Of a DNA stretch of 64,000 nucleotides, positions 42,762-51,504 are shown piece by piece. A program made the position numbers and the translations under genes. Source of the DNA: Phycisphaerales bacterium UBA5793 (GTDB lineage: Bacteria; Planctomycetota; Phycisphaerae; Phycisphaerales; UBA5793); the NCBI GenBank assembly GCA_002418285.1, contig DIDT01000032.1, positions 1 to 64,000 on the forward strand. Reading direction: 5' to 3'. Each line of letters starts with the position of its first letter. Position 1 is the stretch's first letter. The notes below the pieces were generated by a model. The model was not told where the DNA came from. It ran no database searches and worked only from the letters and a program-made list of their open reading frames with translations.

Positions 42762-43820
42762 CTACGAACCCCGCTTGCGTTGCGTGTCGCGCTCGAGAAT
42801 GCCTCTTTCGCGACTCGTCAGACTGCCCATGCCTTGATTGGCGATCTTGGCCAGAATCCGATCGACTTCGTCGAGTTCAGATTGCTCTTTCGCCTGCTTG
42901 CGCCGTTCGAAGAATCCGGGCTTCTTCTGAGGCTGCCCAGTAAAGAACTCGCGCCCACCGCCACCACCTCCCGAGTAGCGCCCGAAGGCGTGGTGCCCCT
43001 TCTTCTTCAAGCCGTCCAGCGGCAACCAGAGGGCCCAGTTGAGCCAGTTGGCGTGGCGAATGAGCAGCGCGCCCAGCGCCGCCCCGCCGATGTGCCCGGC
43101 CTGCCCGCCGGCGTTGTCGCCGCCGGTGTATAGCACAAAGACCGCGATGATCAGCAGCGCATAGGCGAGTGTCTTGATGCGCATGCTCAGCGGGAGAATG
43201 AAGAACAGGAACAACGTGATAACCTGGTTGGGCCGGAGATAGGCCGCTGCAAACAGCACCCCGAAAATCCCCGCCGAGGCGCCCACCAGCGGCAGCCGTG
43301 GATCGTTGACGAGCAGAAGTGGGGCCGTGTGATGCGTGGCCGCCGCGTAGATCATCCCCGCGACGTTCAGCAGCAGGTACATTGCCGCGCCGGCGCAGCC
43401 GCAGAGCAGGTAGAACGCAAGGTATCGGCGGCTGCCGAGATAGTGCTCGACCATTGGCCCGAACACGTACAACGCGATCATGTTGAACAGGATGTGAAAG
43501 AGATTGGCGTGAAGAAACTGGAACGTGATGAACCGCCACACCTCAAAGTGAGACAGCGCCGTAGCGGTCGAGAAATGACCCCAGTAGCTCAGCGGCAGCA
43601 TCGGCGACTGCACCATCTGGCCCGTTTTGAAGTCTTGCAGCGTGATCGAGTAGTGCGACACGCCGCTGAGCAGATTGTCGAGGACGAACACCGCCACGTT
43701 GATCACGATGATCCACGTGTTAAACGACCAGCCCGACATGGCGGCCAGGCCCGACGGAAAGGGGCCGCCCCCGACGCCGCCGTGGTCTTCACGAACGTAT
43801 TGCCTGTCGTAAATGCCCAT
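42762..43820 (-). CDS. Rhomboid-family intramembrane serine protease
   Basis: The 352-residue protein has six or seven membrane segments. The catalytic serine is in LVGASAGIFGVLF and the histidine is in QAGHIGGAALGALL. The oxyanion-type motif HANLFHILFNMIAL is present. The C-terminal cytoplasmic part is basic and ends in a 36-residue tail, EVDRILAKIANQGMGSLTSR then ERGILE, that resembles DUF6576. The same tail occurs on the next upstream protein (43836). It is close to tgt and probably cotranscribed. Substrates are unknown. Confidence 0.92.
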   Translation of the reverse strand: MGIYDRQYVREDHGGVGGGPFPSGLAAMSGWSFNTWIIVINVAVFVLDNLLSGVSHYSITLQDFKTGQMVQSPMLPLSYWGHFSTATALSHFEVWRFITFQFLHANLFHILFNMIALYVFGPMVEHYLGSRRYLAFYLLCGCAGAAMYLLLNVAGMIYAAATHHTAPLLLVNDPRLPLVGASAGIFGVLFAAAYLRPNQVITLFLFFILPLSMRIKTLAYALLIIAVFVLYTGGDNAGGQAGHIGGAALGALLIRHANWLNWALWLPLDGLKKKGHHAFGRYSGGGGGGREFFTGQPQKKPGFFERRKQAKEQSELDEVDRILAKIANQGMGSLTSRERGILERDTQRKRGS

Positions 43821-43835
43821 GGGTGAAGGGGAAGT

Positions 43836-45005
43836 CTATCCCCGACGGCGACGGGCCGTAACCGATTCGAGAATCTTCCGCTCCTGCTCGCTCAGTCCGG
43901 CCATGCCTTCCGCACTGATCTTCGCCAGAATGCGGTCTACGACCTCTTCTTCGGTGGCCAGTCGATCCGATTGCATCGCGCGCTTCTGCGTTATCTTCTG
44001 CGTGTCCGGAGAGGTCTCGAGTCTCACTTGGAAGGCCGTGGTCTCCAGATTGGAAACCGACCGCGGCGCCCGCGTGATCACGTCGTCGAAGTCTTCCGCG
44101 CGCAGGTTTGGCGCGGGCAGGGTGGTGGGGCGGGGTTCTTCAACCGCCTGCTGCTCAATGAACGCATGCCGTCGCGCCGTGGTGATGCAGCACAGCATTG
44201 CGAATCCACCGAGGAACACTCCCGTCACCTGCTCAACAAGCAGTGAGGCGAACACGATCACTAGAGCCAGCGCCATGGCGATGACGATCGAGGTGCTTCG
44301 GCCCCGTCGCCGCCCCAACACCGCCATCAGGATGCTCTCAAGCGCATGGGCCCCATCAAGCGGGTACACCGGCAGCACGTTGGCGGCCAGCACAATAAAG
44401 TTGGCATAGCCCACCCACCACATCAGCAGCGCCCACCATGCGGGCTTCGCCTGAGCAAACAGCAGCCATTCGCCGAACGATTCGCCGGGCGTAAGCGGGT
44501 GGGTGATCGTCGTGTACCAGTTATCAGTCAGCTCCATGAGCAGCGGCCACAGCGCCGAAGCGAGCACGAGGCTGAGCAGCAATCCACCAAGCGACGCCAT
44601 GAGGCGTCGACGCCACGCCGTCGGCAACTGGTGCTCCGAGAGGCCGCCAAGCGGCCAAAGCACGATCGTCTCGGCGCTCCCGCCCATCCAGCGCGTCATC
44701 AGGGCCTTTCCGATCTCGTGGGCAAAGATCACGATAAACAGCGCCAGCAACGCTGTGGCCATGATGGCCGGACCGCTCGCTGCCTCCTGCTGGGACAGGA
44801 GCGTCGAACGCACCATCTCAACGGCGACAAGCAGAATCAGGAGCGCATGAATGCGAACGCGCACACCCATGATTCGCAATACCGGTATCGACCAGGCGCC
44901 AGCGTCCTCGGTGAGCTGCGCCAGTCGCCAGACGCCCATCGGCGCGAGGCGCCGATGACGATCGTTGGTGCGGGAATCCCGGGATGAGTAGCCAGTGGGT
45001 TTCAC
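43836..45005 (-). CDS. M50-family (site-2 protease-like) membrane protein with HExxK in place of HExxH
   Basis: A GTG start overlaps the NUDIX stop (GTGA) and gives 389 residues; an ATG at 44939 is an alternative. About six membrane segments are predicted. The zinc-site motif reads AHEIGKALM (H96, E97, K100), with lysine replacing the second histidine. The second family motif NVLPVYPLDGAHALESIL is intact, with its aspartate. The lysine codon is clear at 44706-44708. The C-terminal tail VDRILAKISAEGMAGLSEQE resembles that of the rhomboid gene 15 bases downstream. It may be an inactive M50 relative. Confidence 0.85.
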   Translation of the reverse strand: MKPTGYSSRDSRTNDRHRRLAPMGVWRLAQLTEDAGAWSIPVLRIMGVRVRIHALLILLVAVEMVRSTLLSQQEAASGPAIMATALLALFIVIFAHEIGKALMTRWMGGSAETIVLWPLGGLSEHQLPTAWRRRLMASLGGLLLSLVLASALWPLLMELTDNWYTTITHPLTPGESFGEWLLFAQAKPAWWALLMWWVGYANFIVLAANVLPVYPLDGAHALESILMAVLGRRRGRSTSIVIAMALALVIVFASLLVEQVTGVFLGGFAMLCCITTARRHAFIEQQAVEEPRPTTLPAPNLRAEDFDDVITRAPRSVSNLETTAFQVRLETSPDTQKITQKRAMQSDRLATEEEVVDRILAKISAEGMAGLSEQERKILESVTARRRRG

Positions 45006-45532
45006 TTGTGCCGTTCGTAGAGAGTCATGGCGACAATGCTCTTGGCATCGATCAACTCGCCATCGTCAATCATGGACCAAACCTGCTCAGGAGTTCGCGT
45101 GACGACGGAAATCTCCTCGCCGTGTTCCAGCCGCTGGCCAACATGGCGCAGCCCCGTCGCGACGAAAGCGTGCATCTGCTCATCGCAGAAGCCCGGCGAA
45201 GTGAAGAACGTGCCGAGATGGGCCACGCTTGCCGCCTCATAACCCGTTTCCTCAATCAGTTCGCGGGCGGCCGTTCGGGCCGGCTCTTCCCCGGACTCGA
45301 TCCCGCCCGCGCAGAACTCCCAGAGGATTCTATTGACCACCACGCGATGGTTGCGGATAAGCACCACTCGGCCGTCGTCAAGTACGGGAACAAGAACCAC
45401 AGCCCCAGGACCGCGAACCGCGTCCAGGGTCGTCGCATGACCGTTTCGGGTGACTTGAAGTTCCTCAAACGTGAACCGGTGCCCGTGGTGGATTGCCCGC
45501 GATGTTCTGGCGTCAGCCGTCGGTTCGTCCAT
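45002..45532 (-). CDS. NUDIX hydrolase, ADP-ribose pyrophosphatase type
   Basis: The start at 45532 has GAGGG 7 bases upstream and gives 176 residues. The Nudix box is intact: GGIESGEEPARTAARELIEE followed by TG. The fold before it (GAVVLVPVLDDGRVVLIRNH) is typical of ADP-ribose pyrophosphatases. They cut NDP-sugars such as ADP-ribose. The gene stop overlaps the GTG of the M50-like gene. It is the first gene of a minus-strand set that runs on to secDF. Confidence 0.9.
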   Translation of the reverse strand: MDEPTADARTSRAIHHGHRFTFEELQVTRNGHATTLDAVRGPGAVVLVPVLDDGRVVLIRNHRVVVNRILWEFCAGGIESGEEPARTAARELIEETGYEAASVAHLGTFFTSPGFCDEQMHAFVATGLRHVGQRLEHGEEISVVTRTPEQVWSMIDDGELIDAKSIVAMTLYERHK

Positions 45533-45672
45533 CTCAATCCCTCTGGCCAAGTTTAGGCCCGGCCCGTTCCGACCCGCCGGGAAACGCGGGAAAGTCGGTC
45601 TCCAGGACGCCGCACTGGGGTGAAATCCGGTACAATGCGGCGAGATCGCAACCAGACCCAAGGAGGCTCCCC

Positions 45673-46650
45673 ATGATTATTCGCGGAACGTCGATTCTCG
45701 CCTGTTCGGTCGCGCTCTGCGCGGCCGCTGCGGCGCCACGGATGGCACTGGCGCAGGTGAGCGCCGTCACGGTTTCCAAACAACCTGAACAACCCAAGCC
45801 GATCTACGACGAGTCCGCCGATGCCAAGACGCAGATCGCCGACGCCGTCGCCAAGGCGAAGAAAGAGAATCGTCGCGTGTTGATCCAGTGGGGCGCCAAC
45901 TGGTGCAGTTGGTGCCACCTGCTCCACAACACCTTTCAGACAGACGCCAGGATCAGGCGGAACCTGCTCTACGAATACGACCTCGTGCTGATTGACATCG
46001 GCAAGTGGGACAAGAACATGGAACTTGCCGCCGAGTACGGCGCCGATCTCAAGGGAACCGGCGTGCCGTATCTCACCGTTCTCGACGCCGACGGCAAGGT
46101 CGTTAAGAACCAGCGAACCGACGAACTCGAACTCAAGAACAGCGAGAAGCCCGGCCACGATGTCGCCAAAGTGCTCGAATTCCTCGAAAGCAATCAGGCC
46201 GCCTACCTCAGCGCCGGTGCCGTGTTGCACGAGGCGATGAGTGAAGCGAGGCAAAGTAATCGCGTGGTGTTCGTGCACTTCGGCGCGCCGTGGTGCGGCT
46301 GGTGCCACCGACTCGAAGGTTGGCTCGCACAACCGGAGACGGCTGCGATCATGGCCAAGGACTTCGTCGAGGTGAAGATCGACACCGATCGCATGATCGG
46401 CGGCAGCGAACTGCTGCTCGGCTACCGCGAAGCCGAAGGCGGCGGCATCCCGTGGTTCGCCTTCCTCACTCCCGAAGGCAAGAAGATCGTCACCAGCGAC
46501 GGCCCCAACGGAAACGTCGGTTGCCCGTGGAATGACGATGAGATCGACCTGTTTGGCGGCATGCTCCGCAAAGCGAAGATCTCTCTGAGCGATGCTGCCG
46601 TCGACCGACTGCTGGCCACGCTGCGGGCGACCCGAGACGCGACAAAGTAA
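45673..46650 (+). CDS. Secreted protein with two thioredoxin-like domains
   Basis: The start at 45673 has GGAGG 7 bases upstream. The 325-residue product has a signal peptide (about 1-27, ending ALAQ). The first thioredoxin domain has QWGANWCSWCHLLHNTF (CSWC). A second domain has HFGAPWCGWCHRLEGWL (CGWC). The gene appears to be an internal duplication of the DUF255/thioredoxin-7 type. It is a periplasmic or surface redox protein of unknown target. It is divergent from the NUDIX gene. Confidence 0.88.
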   Translation: MIIRGTSILACSVALCAAAAAPRMALAQVSAVTVSKQPEQPKPIYDESADAKTQIADAVAKAKKENRRVLIQWGANWCSWCHLLHNTFQTDARIRRNLLYEYDLVLIDIGKWDKNMELAAEYGADLKGTGVPYLTVLDADGKVVKNQRTDELELKNSEKPGHDVAKVLEFLESNQAAYLSAGAVLHEAMSEARQSNRVVFVHFGAPWCGWCHRLEGWLAQPETAAIMAKDFVEVKIDTDRMIGGSELLLGYREAEGGGIPWFAFLTPEGKKIVTSDGPNGNVGCPWNDDEIDLFGGMLRKAKISLSDAAVDRLLATLRATRDATK

Positions 46651-46681
46651 TCGCCACAGACTGGTTCATCAAATCTGCGAC

Positions 46682-47641
46682 TCACGCCCCAGGTGACTGG
46701 GGCGTGAATTGCATTTTGGCCTGAAGGACGCGGCCGTGGCGGTACGCCTCCAGCGTCATCGCCCGTCCGCCTTCAGGCTGAATCTCACGAATCTCGATGG
46801 CGCCCGATGCACATGCAACATGAAGATTGTCGAGAACTATGCCGGGCACAGATGAGTGCCCCTCATCCGGCCAATCTCGTACTCGAAGCAGTCGCACCGG
46901 TGTGCTGTCGAGCATCACACTGCAGCCCGGCCAAGGATTGAGGCCGTGAATGCGCGCCCGAACGCATGGCGCGGGCTGATCGAACGAAGTTGTGCCCTCG
47001 GCCTTGCCCAGCTTCGGCGCTAATGTGGCGAGCGATTCATCCTGAGTTGTGGCCGCGAGTGTCCCGTCGCGGAATTTGCTCAGCACGCGCGCCACCACCG
47101 GGGGGCCGAGCAGCGCCAGTCGATCGTGCAGTTCTCCGGCGGTCTCTTCAGCCCGAATCGGCGTGGAAGCCGCGGCGAGAATGTCCCCCGCATCCATGCG
47201 CTGTGCCAATGTGATGACACTCACTCCCGTCGTCGTGCAGCCGTCCATCATGGCCCGCTGGATCGGCGCTGCGCCCCGATACTCCGGGAGCAGCGAGCCG
47301 TGCAGGTTGATTGAAAAAACACCCTCCATCAGTGTCGGCCCGATCTTCTGCCCGAACGCAATCACGACAAACGCATCCGCGCCAAGAGATCGCACCCGCT
47401 CCAGAACCGAGTCTTCATTCACCCGCTCGGGCTTGATGCAAGACAACCCCACTCGCTGCGCCCACTCGGCCACCGGAGTCGGGGTCAGCCGACGCTTGCG
47501 GCCAGCCGGCTTGTCGGGTTGTGACACCACCAGCACAACTTCAAACTCCTCGGAACGCTCGTGGAGATGTTCCAGTGTCGGCAATCCAAAAGAGCCGCTG
47601 CCGAAGAAGACGACGCGAATTGGGCGATCAGGCTCTGGCAC
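46682..47641 (-). CDS. fmt: Methionyl-tRNA formyltransferase
   Basis: A GTG start gives 319 residues. Motifs are VVFFGSGSFGLPTLEHL and SINLHGSLLPEYRGAAPIQR with catalytic N and H, and SVITLAQRMDAGDILA with the aspartate. The C-terminal OB-type domain follows. It formylates the initiator Met-tRNA. It lies 6 bases after def on the same strand, the standard def-fmt pair. Confidence 0.95.
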   Translation of the reverse strand: MPEPDRPIRVVFFGSGSFGLPTLEHLHERSEEFEVVLVVSQPDKPAGRKRRLTPTPVAEWAQRVGLSCIKPERVNEDSVLERVRSLGADAFVVIAFGQKIGPTLMEGVFSINLHGSLLPEYRGAAPIQRAMMDGCTTTGVSVITLAQRMDAGDILAAASTPIRAEETAGELHDRLALLGPPVVARVLSKFRDGTLAATTQDESLATLAPKLGKAEGTTSFDQPAPCVRARIHGLNPWPGCSVMLDSTPVRLLRVRDWPDEGHSSVPGIVLDNLHVACASGAIEIREIQPEGGRAMTLEAYRHGRVLQAKMQFTPQSPGA

Positions 47642-47647
47642 GATCAG

Positions 47648-48169
47648 TCATCGTTGGCCCGCACGCTCGAGGTCCTTGAGGACCCGGCGATTGGCGAGTT
47701 TGGCCATCTGCCCGAATCGGTGGATGATCAGCCGACCGTCGAGATGGTCGTATTCATGCTGCCACACGCGGGCGAGCAGTTCACCGCTGCGCAATGTGAA
47801 CCGGTTGCCGTCCAGGTCGGTTGCTTCGATCGTGATCGTCGGGGGTCGCCAGACGTCGCCGAGCACCTCCGGCAGGCTCAGGCATCCTTCCTCATGGGCT
47901 TCCAGCCCCCCTTCCGGCTGGCGCAGCGCAGGATTGATATACACGCGATCCGGTTCATCCTCTTCGCCGCTGTTGGTGACGAAAAGGCGCCACGCCAGAC
48001 CCACTTGCGGTGCCGCCAGTCCCACGCCTCGCGCTTCACGCATCAGCTCGAGCATTCGTGCCGCGACGGTTCGAGTCTCGTCCGTGATTTCCGCCACCGG
48101 TTTGGCGACATGCAGAAGCGAGGGGTGGGGGTACCGCAGAATCGTCAGTGATGCTGGATCGACGCTCAT
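47648..48169 (-). CDS. def: Peptide deformylase
   Basis: The start at 48169 gives 173 residues. Motif 1 is GVGLAAPQVG, motif 2 is EEGCLSLPE, and motif 3 is QHEYDHLDG, with Cys and two His as metal ligands. It removes the formyl group from nascent proteins. It is followed at 6 bases by fmt. A longer frame to 48352 has no similarity and is not likely to be translated. Confidence 0.95.
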   Translation of the reverse strand: MSVDPASLTILRYPHPSLLHVAKPVAEITDETRTVAARMLELMREARGVGLAAPQVGLAWRLFVTNSGEEDEPDRVYINPALRQPEGGLEAHEEGCLSLPEVLGDVWRPPTITIEATDLDGNRFTLRSGELLARVWQHEYDHLDGRLIIHRFGQMAKLANRRVLKDLERAGQR

Positions 48170-48376
48170 CGGGCGATAGTAGGCGGCGAGGTGTCGTTCG
48201 TGAGAGCCGAACCACACCGGAGCGAGGGGTGGCCGGTTGACGCGCGCACCGACAATCTCTATCCTGTGAGCCGCTTTGCCGCAATGGCAGACAGGCTCAG
48301 GGCCTGATCCCATCCAATAATCTGGACGATAAGCGGAACAGGCGATTGGCAAGACCAGGCAGCAGGGGAATGCTCA

Positions 48377-49864
48377 TTGGCGTGGTTCAAGCGTAAAGAC
48401 AGCGGCAACGGCTCATCTGACGGCGACGACGGCGGTGGCGTCAACATCCAGCCGGAGAAGGCGCGCGCCTGGTTCAATCAGGCCCGAACCGCCGCGGATA
48501 CGCGCAATTACCCCTACGCCATTCAGTGCTACCTCAACGGAATCAAGTTTGATCCCACCAATCTCGATGCGCACAAAAGCCTCTTCGAGATCGCCAACCT
48601 CTATGTCAAAACCGGTGGAAAGCCCGCCTCAGGCAAGGAAGTGCGCGAGATGCTCGGGGACAAGCGCCCAGTGGATCGCCTCGCCGCCGCTGAACTCGCC
48701 TGGATGACGGACGTCTACAACTCCAACCTCAATCTCAAGTTTCTCAACGAAGCCGCCAATCTCGGCCTCAATGAACTGGCGTTGCAGTACGGCGAGATCG
48801 GCATCAACGTCCTCGCCCGCTCCAAGAAGCCCGCAAAAAACGCCTTCGTCCAGTACGTCGATCTCTTTGAGCAGATCGGCGCCTACGAAATGGCCGTCAA
48901 GGTCGGCGAAGTGGCGCTCAGCCTGGATCGGACCGACGCGGCTCTCCAGGCTCGCATCCGCAACCTCTCCGCCCAGGCGACCATGAACAAAGGTCGTTAC
49001 GACGCCAACGTCGGCGAGGAGGGCAGCTTTCGCGGCAGCATTCGCGACGCCGAGGCCCAGAAGCAACTCATCGAGGAAGACACCTACGCTGCCGGCACCG
49101 ACCAGATGGCACGCCGAATCCAGGCCGCAAAGGCCGACTGGGAAGCCAATCCGCAGGATCCAACCCTGATCAGTCGCTACGGCGACGTGCTCGCCAAATC
49201 CGGCGACGAAGCACTCGAAACCGAGGCGATCAACGTTTATCGGAAGGGTTACGAGTCGACTTCCGAGTATCGCTTCCGAATGGCCGCCGGTGACATCAAA
49301 CTCCTCCAGGCTCGCCGCAAACTGCGCGCCCTGCGGGACAAGGCCGAGGCCTCCGGCGACCCCGCCGATCAGGCCAAAGTCGAAAAGGGTGAACGCGAGA
49401 TTCTCATGGCCGAAGTCGGCGAGTACCGCGAGCGCTGCGAGAAGTATCCCACCGACCTGGGGCTTCGCTTCGAACTCGGCCGCCGCCTCTATGACCTCGG
49501 CGAATACGATGACGCTATTCCGGCGCTGCAGGAAGCGCAGAACGACGCCCGCCACCGCTCCAGGGCCCAGCATCTCATCGGTCTGTGCTTTCTGAAGCAC
49601 GAATGGTTCGACGAGGCCGTCGAGTCGCTGCGCACCGCCGTCGATTCCTACGAGTACAAGGACGATGACACGCACCTCGCCATGCGCTACGACCTCATGG
49701 AAGCGCTCGAAGCCCATGCCCGCGAGAACGACGAACTCGCCGCCGCCGAGGAGGCCGGCGAGCACGCCAAGACCATCGCTCTCAAGCAACTTGCCTTCCG
49801 TGACATTCGCCAGAAGCGTGACTCGATTCGCCAGTTGATCAAAGACCTCAAGGCAAAGTCGTGA
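48377..49864 (+). CDS. Tetratricopeptide-repeat protein
   Basis: The frame begins at a TTG (48377) with GGGGAA 8 bases upstream; the nearby ATG at 48370 is in another frame. The 495-residue protein is helical throughout, with TPR-like repeats near the start (ARTAADTRNYPYAIQCYLNG), around 360-400 (LRFELGRRLYDLGEYDDAIP), and after (LIGLCFLKHEWFDEAVESLR). There is no signal peptide. It may be a scaffold protein. kdsB starts 4 bases after it, suggesting cotranscription. Confidence 0.85.
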   Translation: MAWFKRKDSGNGSSDGDDGGGVNIQPEKARAWFNQARTAADTRNYPYAIQCYLNGIKFDPTNLDAHKSLFEIANLYVKTGGKPASGKEVREMLGDKRPVDRLAAAELAWMTDVYNSNLNLKFLNEAANLGLNELALQYGEIGINVLARSKKPAKNAFVQYVDLFEQIGAYEMAVKVGEVALSLDRTDAALQARIRNLSAQATMNKGRYDANVGEEGSFRGSIRDAEAQKQLIEEDTYAAGTDQMARRIQAAKADWEANPQDPTLISRYGDVLAKSGDEALETEAINVYRKGYESTSEYRFRMAAGDIKLLQARRKLRALRDKAEASGDPADQAKVEKGEREILMAEVGEYRERCEKYPTDLGLRFELGRRLYDLGEYDDAIPALQEAQNDARHRSRAQHLIGLCFLKHEWFDEAVESLRTAVDSYEYKDDDTHLAMRYDLMEALEAHARENDELAAAEEAGEHAKTIALKQLAFRDIRQKRDSIRQLIKDLKAKS

Positions 49865-49868
49865 TGGC

Positions 49869-50603
49869 ATGAGCAACGTGGTCGTGGTTATCCCCGCACG
49901 TTACGCCTCCAGTCGCTTCCCCGGGAAACCACTGGCCGCCCGCACCGGTCGCCCCCTCATTCAGCACGTCTGCGAACGCGCCGCCCGGACGAAGTGTGCA
50001 TCGCGCGTGCTCGTCGCCACCGACGACTCGCGCATCGCAAAAGTGGTCGCCGAATTCGGCGGCGAAGTCGTCATGACGCGCGCCGACCACCCCAACGGAA
50101 CCAGTCGCCTCGCCGAGGTTGCACGCGATCTCTCCTCAGGCACCATCGTCGTCAACGTGCAAGGCGACGAGCCCGACATCGACCCGGCCGTCATCGACAA
50201 AGCCGTCGAAGGGCTTGGCGATGCCGACATCTGCACCATCGCCTCGCCTTTTGCCAACGACGAGGATCCCACCGACCCCAACATCGTCAAAGTCGTCATC
50301 GATCGCATGGGCCGCGCGCTCTACTTCTCACGCGCCCTGATCCCGCACAAGCGCGATGCCATGGGTCCGTGCCCTCCCCTCAAGCACGTCGGTCTCTACG
50401 TCTACCGCCGCGAGTTTCTCATCGAGTACGTCGGCATGACGCCCACGCCCCTCGAGCGGACCGAACATCTCGAACAATTGCGAGTCCTCGAACACGGCCG
50501 GTGCATCCAGGTCGTCATCGCCGAGACCAGACATCACGGCATCGACACACCCGAGCAGTACAACGAATTCGTCAAACGCTGGCTCGCCGAGCAAGCCGGT
50601 TAG
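49869..50603 (+). CDS. kdsB: 3-deoxy-manno-octulosonate cytidylyltransferase
   Basis: The 244-residue protein matches KdsB: VVVIPARYASSRFPGKPLA, VLVATDD, the metal-binding NVQGDEPDI, and LKHVGLYVYRREFLIEYV with RTEHLEQLRVLEHG. It activates Kdo as CMP-Kdo for LPS inner core. Its presence implies a Gram-negative outer membrane with Kdo or a related sugar. It follows the TPR gene by 4 bases. Confidence 0.95.
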   Translation: MSNVVVVIPARYASSRFPGKPLAARTGRPLIQHVCERAARTKCASRVLVATDDSRIAKVVAEFGGEVVMTRADHPNGTSRLAEVARDLSSGTIVVNVQGDEPDIDPAVIDKAVEGLGDADICTIASPFANDEDPTDPNIVKVVIDRMGRALYFSRALIPHKRDAMGPCPPLKHVGLYVYRREFLIEYVGMTPTPLERTEHLEQLRVLEHGRCIQVVIAETRHHGIDTPEQYNEFVKRWLAEQAG

Positions 50604-50643
50604 CCGCGCCGCGTTGGCTGCCGAATCGGATCGTCGGTGGCGG

Positions 50644-51429
50644 TCATTCCTGCGGTACGCGCACCCACAACCGTTCGTGGGTCCAGCCGATCGGCCCGAA
50701 AACCTTCACAACTTCCTTGCTCTGCTCCGCCGCCAACCCGAGCCCCGGCACATACCACGACGTGGTCTCTTCGTGCACTTTCGCCCGTCCGAGCGTGATG
50801 TCGAGCGTGCGCGCGAGTTGCGCTGCGCGGTGCTTCTTCCCACCCGGTAGCAGCAGATCCTGATCCGCGTCGCGAATGAGCGTCTGCTCCGCCGTTCCGC
50901 GATCGACGACCTGTGAGCGATCGTTCAGAGAGTGGACGACAACCTGATGCTGAGTCTTCACGCCGCGCCCCTCGCTCATGCCGTTCTCAACAAGCGGAAG
51001 CGGGGGATCGAAAGTCGTCACCGCGTTGTTTGGGTAGTCCGTGGTTTCCGCCAGCAGCAGTCGGCCGTCTTCGATGCGCATCAGTGACGCTCGCTGGCCG
51101 ACGATTTCCGTACGCCACTGCCCGTCACCCGCTGCGGTAACCTCCATCTCGATCACCGATTCGACATGACCTTCCTCGATGACGCCAAATCGGCGCGTCC
51201 CGCCTTCAAACGATTCGATCGAGGCGTTGGCCACCAGCCCGGCGTCTAGCGATTCACCCATCAGCTTCGCCGGATTGAATCCCGGCAGCAGCCCCGTCTG
51301 CCCCGGTTTGTTGCATCCCATCAGGCATGCGGAAAACACCAGGAATGCGAGAACCATGTGCACGGGCGGGCGGTGGAGCGATGAAAGTGCCATACCAAAG
51401 GCTATTCCGGCAAACCCGCGAATGTTCAT
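50644..51429 (-). CDS. Putative lipoprotein
   Basis: The product is 261 residues from an ATG at 51429; 51393 is possible. The hydrophobic segment ends in a lipobox CLMGC, so the mature protein would be lipid-anchored. The mature part is beta-rich (HVESVIEMEVTAAGDGQWRT, ASLMRIEDGRLLLAE), recalling LolA/DUF-type envelope proteins. The function is unknown. The gene converges with kdsB and is divergent from the DUF4175-like gene. Confidence 0.75.
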   Translation of the reverse strand: MNIRGFAGIAFGMALSSLHRPPVHMVLAFLVFSACLMGCNKPGQTGLLPGFNPAKLMGESLDAGLVANASIESFEGGTRRFGVIEEGHVESVIEMEVTAAGDGQWRTEIVGQRASLMRIEDGRLLLAETTDYPNNAVTTFDPPLPLVENGMSEGRGVKTQHQVVVHSLNDRSQVVDRGTAEQTLIRDADQDLLLPGGKKHRAAQLARTLDITLGRAKVHEETTSWYVPGLGLAAEQSKEVVKVFGPIGWTHERLWVRVPQE

Positions 51430-51504
51430 CCGGCGATCCGCCACATTCCCGGGGGCGCACCTCACTCTCGGTCGTAGCATTGGTCGGCCGAAGAAGATCC
51501 CAGC

